DNA of 64,000 nt from Varibaculum cambriense (lineage in GTDB: Bacteria; Actinomycetota; Actinomycetes; Actinomycetales; Actinomycetaceae). The position numbers and the translations under genes were made by a program. Of this stretch, positions 36,470 to 45,622 are shown one piece after another (position 1 is the first letter of the stretch; each line of letters starts with the position of its first letter). The stretch spans positions 57,962-121,961 of the forward strand of contig NZ_PKHX01000003.1 of NCBI RefSeq assembly GCF_002848005.1, written 5' to 3'. The notes under the pieces were generated by a model. That model ran no database searches. It was not told where the DNA came from and saw only the letters and a list, made by a program, of their open reading frames with translations.

Positions 36470-37576
36470 TTAGGAGGGCGCCCCGGGGCTAGTTTCCGGT
36501 TCGGGCGGGGGCTCGCTTACGGCAGGGTTGTTTCCCCGCACCCAATACTCGGCGCGTCTGACTACGTCACGGCGCACTCGGCGGGTCTTGCGCTCCGCGG
36601 GATTACGCTGTCCGAGTCGCACTTGTTCCCAATCATCTTCCGGGCTCCACTGCCCGCCGTTTATCTTGGCCGCTTTAGGGGTATTTCCCAGTTTTTTCGG
36701 TCGCCGCGCCCCCCTTGCTAGCACTCGGCAGGTAACCAAAAACCCGGTATGTCCTACCATCTGATGTTCGGGTCGCAGCGCTAACCCCTCGGTATGCCAC
36801 TGTCTTTGGATAGTTTCTTCGGTACAGGTAAAACCAAAATGTCCATCACTTCGAAGCGCTTCTACCAGCGTAGACACTTGAGTTACGGTCGTTACGTAGC
36901 AACAGAGCACCCCGCCGGGAACCAGCAGGTTATAGAGATCGTCTAGATAGTTCCAGGGGTCGAGCAGGTCAATGACGGCACGATCGAAATAGTGGGAACC
37001 GTACAGGGCGTCCAGGTCTATATCCCCTAGGCGTCCGCGTTGCAGCTGCCAGGCGGGATGTGGATGGCCAAACCACAAATCTACGTTTGCCTGGGCGATA
37101 TCGGCGAAGTCTTCACGTTCTTCCACCGAAACCAACTGTCCGGCTTCCCCAATCATCTCCAAAAGTGAAATCGTGAGCGCCCCGGAACCGGCTCCACATT
37201 CAAAAACCCGAGCGCCGGTGAAAATATCGGCAGACTGCAGGATTTGCGCAGCGTCCTTGGGATAGATAATCGCCGCTCCCCGCGGCATCGACAGGCTATA
37301 GTCCAAGCGGCGAGGTCTAAAAGCCAAAAATTCTCGCCCTTCCCGAGAACGAATCAGGCTGCCCTCGTCCCTGCCCAATAAGTCGGCAAGCGGGAAAGAA
37401 GCTTTCGCCGTATTGAACCAGCCGTTTTCGGTAATAGTTACGGTATGTAAATCCCCAGAGGCACCCTGGAGCTGCACCCGGTCACCGAGCCTAAAGGATC
37501 CGCGCGAACGCGCTGAAAAACCCGGGATATCCGGGTGAGCACATTCGCTTCTTTTTCCTGGTTCTATCTGATTCAT
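36470..37576 (-). CDS. trmI: tRNA (adenine-N1-)-methyltransferase TrmI
   Basis: 368 residues from ATG 37576. This start is preferred over a frame open to 37723 because the extension overlaps the divergent RecB gene and lacks TrmI similarity. A small N-terminal beta domain precedes the SAM-binding Rossmann fold: GARVFECGAGSGALTISLL near 140-158, then VSVEERED and the catalytic Asp in DRAVIDLLDPW. It makes m1A58 in tRNA. A basic C-terminal tail of ~70 residues (rich in Arg, Pro, Trp) is an addition. Synteny with ARC and the RecB-like nuclease matches mycobacteria. Confidence 0.92.
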   Translation of the reverse strand: MNQIEPGKRSECAHPDIPGFSARSRGSFRLGDRVQLQGASGDLHTVTITENGWFNTAKASFPLADLLGRDEGSLIRSREGREFLAFRPRRLDYSLSMPRGAAIIYPKDAAQILQSADIFTGARVFECGAGSGALTISLLEMIGEAGQLVSVEEREDFADIAQANVDLWFGHPHPAWQLQRGRLGDIDLDALYGSHYFDRAVIDLLDPWNYLDDLYNLLVPGGVLCCYVTTVTQVSTLVEALRSDGHFGFTCTEETIQRQWHTEGLALRPEHQMVGHTGFLVTCRVLARGARRPKKLGNTPKAAKINGGQWSPEDDWEQVRLGQRNPAERKTRRVRRDVVRRAEYWVRGNNPAVSEPPPEPETSPGAPS

Positions 37577-37627
37577 CCCCCTAATCCTAACTTTTTCTTG
37601 CTGACTTCCGGGTATCAGGAAGCGCCT

Positions 37628-37639
37628 TACAATACTCTT
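37628..37639 (+). promoter_or_regulatory. -10 box of a probable leaderless promoter for the RecB-like gene
   Basis: TACAAT at 37628-37633 sits 6 nt before the ATG at 37640, with no ribosome site. The transcription start would fall on the A of ATG. Confidence 0.55.
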
Positions 37640-38506
37640 ATGAGTATTTCTAAGCGCGCGGCTGCCCTCTCTCCTTCTCGGATTGGTACTTTTCGGAACT
37701 GTCCCCTGCAGTTTCGTTTCCAAGTAATAGACAAACTACCCACTAAAGAATCTCAGGTGCGCCAGCGGGGAACTTTGGTACACGCAGCGCTAGAAAATTT
37801 ATTTGACCTTCCAGCTCAGGAAAGAACTTTTGCCGCCGCCGATAGCAAGATGGGAGAAGCCTGGAACAAAACGCTTAGCGAAAAACCGGATTTACTTGCC
37901 GAGCTTTTTGGGGAAGACGAAAGCGCAGAAAACCAGTTCTTAGAAATAGCTCGCCAGTTGCTGGCTAACTATTTTCAAATGGAAAACCCCGATCGCCTCG
38001 CCCCTGCCCATCGGGAAAAATATCTACGCGTAACCGATAAAAACCGCCTGCACCTGCATGGCTATATTGATCGAGTAGATATTTCTCCCAGCGGCTTAGT
38101 ACGGATTGTGGATTACAAGACTGGCAAAGCCCCCGCCGAACGCTATATCGGTCCCTACCAGTTCCAAATTCGCTTTTATGCGCTGCTTTGGTACCTAACG
38201 CAAGGCCAGCTACCCGCGCGCCTGCAGTTGCTGTTCCTAAAAGACCGCCAGGTCTATACCTATACCCCCACTCCCGCGGATATTGACGCCACCACCGAGG
38301 AAATCCTCGCGGTTTGGGAGCAAATCTCTACGCAGGCACGTTCGGGTTATTTTCCCGCGCGGCGCTCGCCCCTATGCAATTGGTGTGATTATCGCGCCTA
38401 TTGCCCCTTGATGGAGGGAATCACCCCGGAAATTTCTAGCGAGGGCGTACAGCAATTACTTTCCGCCCAAGAAAACAGCGCAGAGGAAACCGGGAATTTA
38501 AGCTAA
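37640..38506 (+). CDS. RecB-family exonuclease, PD-(D/E)XK with iron-sulfur cysteines
   Basis: 288 residues from ATG 37640; the open frame extends 105 bp further upstream but overlaps trmI and lacks similarity. N-terminal LSPSRIGTFRNCPLQFRF has the first cysteine. The nuclease core includes HLHGYIDRVD and the catalytic IVDYKTGKAP (Asp and Lys, near 158). The C-terminal CNWCDYRAYCP supplies three more cysteines, so a 4Fe-4S cluster like that of AddB/Cas4 is expected. It is not next to any cas gene; the family is the Rv2119-like nuclease beside TrmI. Its last 9 bases overlap the converging HAD gene. Confidence 0.9.
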   Translation: MSISKRAAALSPSRIGTFRNCPLQFRFQVIDKLPTKESQVRQRGTLVHAALENLFDLPAQERTFAAADSKMGEAWNKTLSEKPDLLAELFGEDESAENQFLEIARQLLANYFQMENPDRLAPAHREKYLRVTDKNRLHLHGYIDRVDISPSGLVRIVDYKTGKAPAERYIGPYQFQIRFYALLWYLTQGQLPARLQLLFLKDRQVYTYTPTPADIDATTEEILAVWEQISTQARSGYFPARRSPLCNWCDYRAYCPLMEGITPEISSEGVQQLLSAQENSAEETGNLS

Positions 38507-39139
38507 AAGTTCCCGGATATCACTCAGATGTAGATGTCCCACCGAGTCAAACCTTGCCGCTGGAATGCCAGGTACTTCCGTGCTCCTGACCAGCGCCAGC
38601 CGTGCTCCCGCGTCCTGTCCAGCAGCTAGCCCAGGAGCAGAATCCTCTACCACCAGGCAATTTTCTATCGGTACGTTTAATCTGCGTGCCGCCAGCCGGT
38701 AGGGATCCCCCGAGGGTTTTTGTCGCATATTCGGTTCCGAACCGGTCACCATCACCTCTAAGGAACCCTTTGGAGCGTTAGCGCATACATCGTGTACCAA
38801 GATTTCATAGGAAGCGGAGACTAAAGCAGTGGGGATCCCGGCGCTGGCCAATTCGCTGAGCAGCTCGCGGGCTCCCGGTATCCAGGGGACCCCTTCACCG
38901 GCATAGAGCTCATGCATATTCGCTACCATCATCTCCACGCCTTTCTCGGGTGCCAGCGGCAGATTTTTTAGCTCAATCATGAGGGAGGCGCTATCGAAAA
39001 GCGAATGTCCAGTTAGAGTATCCCCGTCCTCTTTAGTCCAAACTTTTCCAAAACTGGCAACTATTTTTGCCTCAGTGCGTTGCCAGAGCGGTTCGGAATC
39101 AATTAAGGTTCCGTCCATATCGAAAAGAACCGCCCCCAT
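38498..39139 (-). CDS. HAD superfamily phosphatase
   Basis: 213 residues from ATG 39139, which has AAAGGAGA upstream and starts at the catalytic motif; a longer frame to 39193 only overlaps uppP. Motif I DMDGTLID holds the nucleophile Asp, motif II SAS near 105, motif III KPSGDPY, and motif IV VEDSAPG. A helical cap after motif I places it in the beta-phosphoglucomutase/phosphoglycolate phosphatase subgroup. Substrate cannot be read from sequence. It lies 16 bp behind uppP on the same strand. Confidence 0.9.
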   Translation of the reverse strand: MGAVLFDMDGTLIDSEPLWQRTEAKIVASFGKVWTKEDGDTLTGHSLFDSASLMIELKNLPLAPEKGVEMMVANMHELYAGEGVPWIPGARELLSELASAGIPTALVSASYEILVHDVCANAPKGSLEVMVTGSEPNMRQKPSGDPYRLAARRLNVPIENCLVVEDSAPGLAAGQDAGARLALVRSTEVPGIPAARFDSVGHLHLSDIRELLA

Positions 39140-39155
39140 ATTTGTCTCCTTTACT

Positions 39156-40016
39156 TTAAGCGAAAGCCGAGAGAGCTCCGGCGGCAAGCGCAACTCCTAC
39201 CGCAGTCCCTAAGACTAACCGATAGATCACGAACGGCGTGAAAGTTTTGGTTTCCAGCAAGCGCATAAACCACACGATTACCGCGTAGCCCACGGCGAAA
39301 GCCACTATCGTTGCCAGGATCGTCGGCCCCCAGCCGGCAGGATTGTTACCTACCGATTTAGCGGCCTCGTAAAACCCGGAAGCAAAGACTGCCGGCATTG
39401 CGAGCAGGAAGGAGTAGCGAGCCGCAGCTACCCGGGTAAAGCCCATCAGCCGACCGGCGGTAATAGTTCCGCCCGAACGGGAAACCCCGGGAACCAGCGC
39501 TAAAGCCTGCGCGAAACCATAAACAATTGCTTGTACCCAGGAAAGATGATCAAGGGTTTTCTCTTTTTTCCCCCAGCGGTCTGCCGCGCCCAAGAACAAG
39601 GCGAACACGATTAGCATCGCCACGGTGATCCACATATTGCGGAACTCTTTTTCAATCCAATCTTGACCGAGCAACCCTAAGATCCCGATCGGCAAAGAAC
39701 CGACGATAATCATCCAGCCCATCCGCACATCTGGATCACTTTGGGTAACCCCGGAGCGAGTGGGCGCGAAAGCTTGGAACCATTTGCACACTATCCGGGA
39801 GATATCTTTCCAAAAGTAGATGAGGACGGCACTTTCGGTTCCGATCTGGGTGATGGCGGTAAAGGCGGCACCGGGGTCATCTCCAAACAGTGCCCCTAAA
39901 ATCCGCAGGTGGGCAGAGGAGGAAATTGGCAAGAATTCGGTCAGTCCCTGCACCAGACCCATAATTATGGCTTCAATGGTATTCACGACCTCCAAGCCTA
40001 TCGTCTTAGCGACCAC
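39156..40016 (-). CDS. uppP: Undecaprenyl-diphosphatase UppP (BacA)
   Basis: 286 residues with about eight membrane helices. It recycles the lipid carrier for peptidoglycan and other envelope polymers. Motifs are the [15 protein letters not shown] loop near 24-38 with the catalytic Glu and Ser, and the [10 protein letters not shown] loop near 178 with the catalytic Arg. An alternative GTG start 30 bases in would give a more usual N-terminus. The GTG/ATG choice does not affect function. Confidence 0.95.
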   Translation of the reverse strand: MVAKTIGLEVVNTIEAIIMGLVQGLTEFLPISSSAHLRILGALFGDDPGAAFTAITQIGTESAVLIYFWKDISRIVCKWFQAFAPTRSGVTQSDPDVRMGWMIIVGSLPIGILGLLGQDWIEKEFRNMWITVAMLIVFALFLGAADRWGKKEKTLDHLSWVQAIVYGFAQALALVPGVSRSGGTITAGRLMGFTRVAAARYSFLLAMPAVFASGFYEAAKSVGNNPAGWGPTILATIVAFAVGYAVIVWFMRLLETKTFTPFVIYRLVLGTAVGVALAAGALSAFA

Positions 40017-40229
40017 TACTCGCCTTTCGTTTAGGTGTTTTCTCTCACCTCACCTCCAGTTCCGCTTTGCTCTGGTGCTACCGTCCTCCTATCTGTAGTG
40101 CACTTTTTCGGCTACCGACCCGAGACTCTAAATAGCTCTTCCCTTCGAACTGTCAATCTCAGCCCCCTATTTTCTGCTCTTGCGCCGTGCCTGAAAACTT
40201 CTCCCCGCCCTCCCCTTTAACCTGGGAGT

Positions 40230-41165
40230 ATGGAGAAAAGAAGATTAGGCCGTACCGGACTCATGGTTTCCAGCTTGGGGTTGGGGACTCTCACCTGGGG
40301 GCGAGATACCGATCTAGAACAGGCGAGCGAACAGTTGCGGATGTTCCTAGATGCCGGGGGTAATCTGCTTGACACTGCTACTACCTATGGGGAGGGCGAG
40401 TCGGAGAAACTTATCGGCACCCTTTTGGACGAGGAGTTTTCCCGCGACGACCTAGTGATTTGTTCAAAAGCAGGAGTTAGAGCAGGCGATCCCCCTTCGG
40501 TTGATGCTTCCCGGGCGAATCTATTACGCGGTCTGGATCAAACTCTGGAACGGATGGGAACCGCCTATATTGATGTGTGGTTTGTTCACCATTACGACCC
40601 ATTTGTACGGGTAGAAGAGACTTTAACCGCTTTAGAGATGGCACTGCGTTCTGGGCGCGCCCGCTACGTGGGGGTATCAAATTACCCGGCCTGGGCAATG
40701 GCCGAGCTCGCGGTATTGCTGGGGCAAGATCGCTACGAAGTAGCCGCAGTCCAAGGGGAATATTCTTTAGTCAACCGCCAGGTTGAAGAGGAAGTACTGG
40801 GAGCAGCCGAGCATTTTGACTCCAGCTTTATCGCCTGGTCTCCCCTGGGACGCGGGGTTTTAACCGGAAAATACCAAACTAGTATTCCGCCGGATTCCCG
40901 GGCAGCTTCCCCACATTTACAGGGTTTTGTGTCCCCTTATCTATCTGCCGAATATCAACCGATTATCGAGGCAGTGTTAGCGGGAGCCGAAGGCTTAGAG
41001 TGGGATCCTTTGAAACTGGCATTAGCTTGGGTGAAGGATGCGCCCGGAGTCACCAGCGCTCTAACGGGAGCGCGCAGCGCGCAGCAGTTTGCCGCGATAC
41101 TAAAAGCAGCAGATGCGCATGTGCCCCACCAGATACGAGTAGCTTTGAATGAGGCTAGCGAGTAG
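40230..41165 (+). CDS. Aldo/keto reductase
   Basis: 311 residues, NADPH-dependent TIM-barrel oxidoreductase. N-terminal RRLGRTGLMVSSLGLGTLTWG, then the catalytic Asp in LLDTATTYGEGESE (near 48) and Tyr, followed by the Lys in VICSKAG and the His in WFVHHYDP. C-terminal ALTGARSAQQ binds the adenosine phosphate. This composition is of the AKR11/AKR13-like group. The role in metabolism is unknown. It is a single gene converging on the acidic-protein gene. Confidence 0.92.
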   Translation: MEKRRLGRTGLMVSSLGLGTLTWGRDTDLEQASEQLRMFLDAGGNLLDTATTYGEGESEKLIGTLLDEEFSRDDLVICSKAGVRAGDPPSVDASRANLLRGLDQTLERMGTAYIDVWFVHHYDPFVRVEETLTALEMALRSGRARYVGVSNYPAWAMAELAVLLGQDRYEVAAVQGEYSLVNRQVEEEVLGAAEHFDSSFIAWSPLGRGVLTGKYQTSIPPDSRAASPHLQGFVSPYLSAEYQPIIEAVLAGAEGLEWDPLKLALAWVKDAPGVTSALTGARSAQQFAAILKAADAHVPHQIRVALNEASE

Positions 41166-41181
41166 GAAAACTGGAGAAGAC

Positions 41182-41595
41182 TTAGTCGTCTTCGTCGTCC
41201 TCGTCATCCTCGTCAAAGTCGTATTCTTCGTCAAGGATCTCTTCTGGTTCGTCTAGAAGATCGTCACCGTCTTCGTCGTCCTCGTCATCCTCGTCGAAAT
41301 CGTAGTCTTCGTCCTCGTCCTGATACCCGGATTCTTCTGTTTGTAGCACCTGATCTACATGGTCGAACAGAGTTTCCGAATCGATATCTTCATCCTCGAA
41401 AATATCTAGTGGTAGGTCGCAGCCTAATTGGGAATAGAGAGCTTCGTCGTAGGCCGAAAATGCGGCTTCTAGTTTTTCTCCGGCGCGTGCTACCTGCGGA
41501 TCACAATCTGGATCTTCCGCGCCACGCGCCGCCTCTAAATGTGCTTGCAGCGCACCTACAAAGTTATCGAACGTTATTTGTAAACGGTCAGCCAC
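41182..41595 (-). CDS. Small protein with hyperacidic repeated tail
   Basis: 137 residues. The first ~65 residues form a helical domain (FDNFVGALQAHLEAARGAED, with paired helices) and the rest is almost pure Asp/Glu. The stretch YDFDEDDEDDED occurs twice, around 97-110 and near the C-terminus, separated by ~26 residues, so the tail grew by internal duplication. Homologues in actinobacteria are sometimes named primosomal or hypothetical; no function can be read here. Acidic tails often mimic nucleic acid or bind basic proteins. The gene is 38 bp from the oxidoreductase upstream and on the same strand. Confidence 0.75.
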   Translation of the reverse strand: MADRLQITFDNFVGALQAHLEAARGAEDPDCDPQVARAGEKLEAAFSAYDEALYSQLGCDLPLDIFEDEDIDSETLFDHVDQVLQTEESGYQDEDEDYDFDEDDEDDEDGDDLLDEPEEILDEEYDFDEDDEDDEDD

Positions 41596-41633
41596 GATAC
41601 ACTACCCCCTGGGCTCCGAATCAACCTGGATGC

Positions 41634-42728
41634 TTAGGGTAGGTGAAGCTGTCCGCGAATCATGGTCACCATCAGGTCGGTGCCCTTGATTTCGGCGGTT
41701 TCTTCCGATCCGACGATCCGCGTCGTACCGTCCGGGTCTACTAGCTGTGAGGCACCGCCATCGGGGCCTAACGGCAAAATGACCCATTCCTTGCCCGGAG
41801 CATAGGTTGTCGAAGGAGGCCGTCCGGAAAGCTGATCACGAATATTCGCGATCACCACCCGGGCGTGAGCGCGAGCAGCATCTGCGCGCTTTGATTCCGG
41901 CACATCGGTAATGTCGCCCACGGCGTAAACATTTTCCATGTCTTTAACGCGCAGGTGTTCATCAACCATAACTGTGCCATTGGCATGCATGACCTGGGAG
42001 TACGATCCATGCAGGTAGCCGGAAGAGGTTTGAGCCCCGTAGCACAGGAACCACATATCGGCTTCTACGGGCACACCAGCCAGGGTCTCTACCTGGAAGG
42101 TGGAGAGCATCCCCACATCCGTAGGTGGCATATAGGCTAAGGGCGAACCGAGTACCAGCTCAATGCCACGATCTTCTAACTGAGCGGTGATAGTTTCCCG
42201 CAAAGAATCCAGGTAGCCAGGAGTTCCTAGGATATAGGGCTCCTTGTCCACCATGATGATCTTCATATCCGGGTAAGTGGAGGTTAGCTCACCCGCGAAT
42301 TCCACACCCACGGTGCCGGCACCAACCAGCATTACTCGTTTTGCGCGCGCCAAGTTATCGCGAGTTTGATCCAAACGGGCTTTTGCGACCGAGGCTTGAG
42401 AAACCATGTGTTTTGCGGGGAATGGGTAGGTGGTTCCCGTTGCTAACACTAGAAAATCTGCCTCGATGGGGTCATGACCGGCAACATAAACGGTACGACC
42501 ATCTACCCGCATACAAGTTCCATGGACAACTTTGCCCCGATCTAGCAGCCGACTGTAGGGCATAAACACGGTATGTCCCCACACGGAATCTACTGCCGCC
42601 CTCAGCGCCGCCGCGTGATGCACGAACTGGTCTTTTTGTTCGACCAGCGTGACATCAGCCACGTCATCCAGGCCACCTGCCACGGTTATACCACCGTAAC
42701 CGCCGCCAATGACAACTACTTTAGCCAC
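41634..42728 (-). CDS. FAD-dependent pyridine nucleotide-disulfide family oxidoreductase (AIFM2/NDH-2-like)
   Basis: 364 residues with two Rossmann motifs. KVVVIGGGYGGITVA at the N-terminus binds FAD, and KRVMLVGAGTVGVEFAGEL near 142 binds NAD(P)H. The second FAD site is VYAVGDITDVPES near 275. No membrane helix is clear. The family includes quinone-reducing AIFM2/FSP1 and type-2 NADH dehydrogenases; a quinone oxidoreductase role is likely but not certain. ATG at 42728 with a GGGGAGG ribosome site. It precedes the acidic-protein gene. Confidence 0.85.
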   Translation of the reverse strand: MAKVVVIGGGYGGITVAGGLDDVADVTLVEQKDQFVHHAAALRAAVDSVWGHTVFMPYSRLLDRGKVVHGTCMRVDGRTVYVAGHDPIEADFLVLATGTTYPFPAKHMVSQASVAKARLDQTRDNLARAKRVMLVGAGTVGVEFAGELTSTYPDMKIIMVDKEPYILGTPGYLDSLRETITAQLEDRGIELVLGSPLAYMPPTDVGMLSTFQVETLAGVPVEADMWFLCYGAQTSSGYLHGSYSQVMHANGTVMVDEHLRVKDMENVYAVGDITDVPESKRADAARAHARVVIANIRDQLSGRPPSTTYAPGKEWVILPLGPDGGASQLVDPDGTTRIVGSEETAEIKGTDLMVTMIRGQLHLP

Positions 42729-42908
42729 GCTACCTCCCCTTTTATCTGTTCTGGTCTGTCCCCAGAACAGATGCGAGCTAAATCAGACCGGCAGCTGCCA
42801 TCGGTCACCCGTTAGAGCGACGAGATGAAGACCTACCAACCTAACGTTCATTTCTTCAGTTCTACTGTATCTTACGGTATCAAAAAGAATAACTCTTTCG
42901 TAACCATC

Positions 42909-43418
42909 CTACTCGGGAATACGGGTTTTTAGCGCGCTTTTGATATTGGGGGGGAAAAAATTTTCTCCTTTAAGAACTTTCCCGTCTTCGCGGTAAATCG
43001 GTTTACCCTCGCCATCCAGTTTAGAAAGGTTTGAGGCCTGCACTTCTCGCAGTACTGCCGGCAGAGAAATCCCGCATTCCAGCGCCATTCCATAAATCAC
43101 GTAAATCAAATCCGCGAGAGCGTCAGCAGTTTCTATAGTGTCGCGGGTGCCGTCATCGGGCAAAGAAGAAATAGTTTTTTCCAAGAGTCGGCGTGCCTCA
43201 GCGCCATAAACTGCGCTGGTAAGCTCGCTAACTTCCTCGTAAATTAGGCGCATCCGCATATGTATCCGTTCGCGATCCACCTCTGGCTGATCGTGTTTAA
43301 TCGGCAGTCCATAGACCTGATGAAACTGACGCACTAAATCTTCGGGACGGTGCGGATCCGGAATCTGATGTTCGGATTGCAGATTATTGGTTTGCTGGGC
43401 TTCCCCGGCCTCGTTCAT
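42909..43418 (-). CDS. MazG-like nucleotide pyrophosphohydrolase
   Basis: 169 residues in the MazG/HisE all-alpha NTP pyrophosphohydrolase superfamily. The metal-binding pattern is seen as RLIYEEVSELTSAV near 62 followed by TADALADLIYVIYG near 100 (EExxE and ExxD motifs). It hydrolyses dNTP-like or modified nucleotides to monophosphates, a housecleaning role. The C-terminal ~50 residues contain KLDGEGKPIYREDGKVLKGE, a lid-like extension seen in this subgroup. It is encoded 15 bp after the HAD phosphatase. Confidence 0.85.
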   Translation of the reverse strand: MNEAGEAQQTNNLQSEHQIPDPHRPEDLVRQFHQVYGLPIKHDQPEVDRERIHMRMRLIYEEVSELTSAVYGAEARRLLEKTISSLPDDGTRDTIETADALADLIYVIYGMALECGISLPAVLREVQASNLSKLDGEGKPIYREDGKVLKGENFFPPNIKSALKTRIPE

Positions 43419-43433
43419 TAAATTTTTCCTTTC

Positions 43434-44135
43434 CTACTTAGAAGTTGCAAGTAACGTGCTCTGCAGTTCTGACACTGAAGTTACCCAGGGAGCGCCAGGG
43501 AATTCCTTCTGGCTACCCGCTCCCCAAGAAACGCCAATGACGTCTATACCGATGTTACAAGCCGCCTGGTAATCGTCCGCGCGATCACCCACCATTACTG
43601 CCCGCCCCAGTCCGCCAGAGGGAGCTAACTGTTGGAGGGCGTAGCGAATCACTCCCTCTTTCCCCCGCCTCAGTTGAGGACTAGCCACATCAGCGGGATT
43701 CTCGGCACTAGTTCCCGCTTTTTCTTGGGTTCCGGCCACGCAATCCAAATAGGGACTCATCCCGGTGGCCTCAGCAATGTCGCGTACCAATTCTTCCAGT
43801 TTGGAAGAGGCGACGGCAGTTTTCAGACCTTCACTGTGTAAGCGCCGCAGTAGCTCTTCTACCCCCGCAAATAGCGGCACCTGGGTCATCCGAGGACGAT
43901 AATAGCGGCGGTATACCTCTACTGCCTCGTCTAATAGCTCTTCAGGTAAATCCAGATACTGTTTAAACCCGATGCGCAGCGGTGGCCCTACAAAACGTTT
44001 AAGCTGCTGGGGAGTTTGTTCGGGCAAGTGATAGTGGGAAATGACTTCCGCAACCGCCTCGGTGATCAAGGGAACCGAATCGGTCAGGGTGCCATCCATG
44101 TCGAAAATCACGGTTTGGTAATAATGTTTCCCCAT
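43434..44135 (-). CDS. HAD superfamily phosphatase, phosphoglycolate-phosphatase-like
   Basis: 233 residues. Motif I DMDGTLTDS near 11, motif II ASS near 108, motif III RKG/EKAG region, motif IV MVGDRADDY near 188. A helical cap precedes motif II. An insertion near 130-150 (TSAENPADVASPQLRRG) is unusual. It groups with Gph-like phosphatases; physiological substrate unknown. It forms a two-gene unit with the MazG-like gene, suggesting nucleotide or sugar phosphate cleaning. Confidence 0.88.
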   Translation of the reverse strand: MGKHYYQTVIFDMDGTLTDSVPLITEAVAEVISHYHLPEQTPQQLKRFVGPPLRIGFKQYLDLPEELLDEAVEVYRRYYRPRMTQVPLFAGVEELLRRLHSEGLKTAVASSKLEELVRDIAEATGMSPYLDCVAGTQEKAGTSAENPADVASPQLRRGKEGVIRYALQQLAPSGGLGRAVMVGDRADDYQAACNIGIDVIGVSWGAGSQKEFPGAPWVTSVSELQSTLLATSK

Positions 44136-44311
44136 CGCTTTGTGTTACTCCCCTGCAACTGCTGTCACTTCTTCTTTCCCAGGACGTCTAGCTGGGTTCT
44201 ATTGTAGGCAGCTTTGGCGCGAACTAAATTTTTGCAGGTTTAGCGGGTCACTTTTTCGCCCTCGCTTTTTCTGCAGGCTCTAAGGTGTGCTAATCTCTCT
44301 GTTGTCCTTGA

Positions 44312-44402
44312 GCGCGGGTGGCGGAATCGGTAGACGCGCTAGCTTGAGGTGCTAGTGGCCAACTTAACGGCCGTGAGGGTTCAAGTCCCTTCCCGCGCAC
44401 CA
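44312..44402 (+). tRNA. tRNA-Leu (anticodon GAG)
   Basis: Class II tRNA with a long variable arm (TGGCCAACTTAACGGCCG). Acceptor GCGCGGG/CCCGCGC, anticodon stem CTAGC/GCTAG around TTGAGGT, T arm GGTTCAAGT and an encoded CCA are all seen. Confidence 0.94.
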
Positions 44403-44485
44403 GCTGTTTTGTCCTGAATTTTTCTGGTGCCACCTGTTAGTTTCTTTATTTTCTATCCGGATTCCTGCGGTGTAACCGTGTTTTC

Positions 44486-45301
44486 CTAGCAGCTAAGCGG
44501 CTGCTGCCCTGCGGCCTCGAGTGTTGCTCGTATGAACAGCTCCTCAGCCTGCGGAGGCTGTTGATGCCCCATTCCCGGAACCAGATGCAATCGCGATTGC
44601 GGAATCAGACGGTGTAGTTGTTTTCCGGCAGACACCGGGATCACCCGATCTTCTTCGCCGTGCACGATGGAAACCGGCACCTTTATCTCCTCAAGACGCT
44701 TAGCCCAAGGCCGAGTACGCTCCATCGCCTGACGCTGTCTTTCTAACCCTTCCCAGCTAAAACCGCGCCTCCAGCAACTTGCCACCAGAGCTGTTAACTG
44801 CCGCTGACCCCAAGGATACTGGGAACCCGCAATCTTACTAATCTGCTGAAAATGCCATTTTTTAAACTCGCTAGCGGAACCATAAGGGGCCTGCCGTATC
44901 GGATTTACCGAGGAAGCGGCGCTCTTGGCGTAGGTAAAGAACAGCCCTAACCCGGCGACCATTTCCGGGTGTTCTAGCGCTAACAGCTGCGCTATCGCCC
45001 CACCCATGGAGCGACCGGTAACTACCGCCGGCGATCCGTAGTTAGCAATCAAAGCGGCTACATCATTCGCCATATCGCGTAAATCGTAAGGAAAAGGTGC
45101 CCGTGAGGATCGTCCCACATCCCGATTATCGAACCTGATTACCTGAAAACCGGCTTGCGCTAAGCGCTGACAGTAACTCTCCGGAACCGAAATGAGTTGG
45201 GCACCATGACCTTCAATATGAATCATTAAAGGGGCGCCCGGGTCGCCGAACTCTTGGACACAGCTAGTGATTCCCCCGCCTACCGCAACCCACTTTTCCA
45301 C
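44486..45301 (-). CDS. Alpha/beta hydrolase
   Basis: 271 residues. The nucleophile elbow GRSMGG (GxSxG, Ser near 98) follows a strand, and the acid and His are in HGEEDRVIP near 215 and MGHQQPP near 245. The oxyanion region is IHIEGHGAQ near 27-35 instead of HGxP. The N-terminal half reads as a canonical lipase/esterase fold; the family is also used for lactone or meta-cleavage hydrolases. Substrate unknown. It lies alone and diverges from the dms operon. Confidence 0.85.
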   Translation of the reverse strand: MEKWVAVGGGITSCVQEFGDPGAPLMIHIEGHGAQLISVPESYCQRLAQAGFQVIRFDNRDVGRSSRAPFPYDLRDMANDVAALIANYGSPAVVTGRSMGGAIAQLLALEHPEMVAGLGLFFTYAKSAASSVNPIRQAPYGSASEFKKWHFQQISKIAGSQYPWGQRQLTALVASCWRRGFSWEGLERQRQAMERTRPWAKRLEEIKVPVSIVHGEEDRVIPVSAGKQLHRLIPQSRLHLVPGMGHQQPPQAEELFIRATLEAAGQQPLSC

Positions 45302-45622
45302 GTCCTCAGCCTACCCCGCCCGCAGGCACCCTCCTGAAAATCACCCAGAGCCTTAAACCAACTACCCACTCGAGCTTTCCCTCGTATATCCCGAGCAATA
45401 AAGGAAGCCACCCCTTGCGTATATCTCTAAAATTCCCCTCTAGGACTTACATCCCCAGAAGGCTTTCATCCCCTAAAATACGGAGCTTTCGGCTGTTTAT
45501 CTTCGAAATTAAGGATAAACAGTTTGTTAATTCAGATCCCCAGTTTTTCGACTTTCCGGGCATACAATGAGTGCGAGCTCACCAACGTGGGTGGAATAGT
45601 CAGATGCGGCAAGGAGAAAATA
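45302..45622 (+). promoter_or_regulatory. dms promoter region with inverted repeat
   Basis: This stretch of 321 bp holds no gene. A perfect 9-bp inverted repeat with arms 45493-45501 and 45514-45522 (CTGTTTATC / GATAAACAG) is separated by 12 bp. A TACAAT (45563-45568) that could be a -10 box lies about 55 bp before the dmsA ATG. The repeat is a candidate operator for an oxygen, redox or substrate-responsive regulator; it does not fit the FNR consensus. AAGGAG at 45611 is the dmsA ribosome site. Confidence 0.4.

Noticed and set aside
37577..37723. Longer N-termini for trmI and the RecB-like gene
   Set aside because: The two extensions would overlap each other and lack similarity; better starts with a ribosome site or a leaderless promoter exist.
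41182..41330. GTC-rich repeats that might suggest a CRISPR or simple-sequence array
   Set aside because: The repeats are in frame with an acidic protein and have no spacers of constant length; they encode Asp/Glu.
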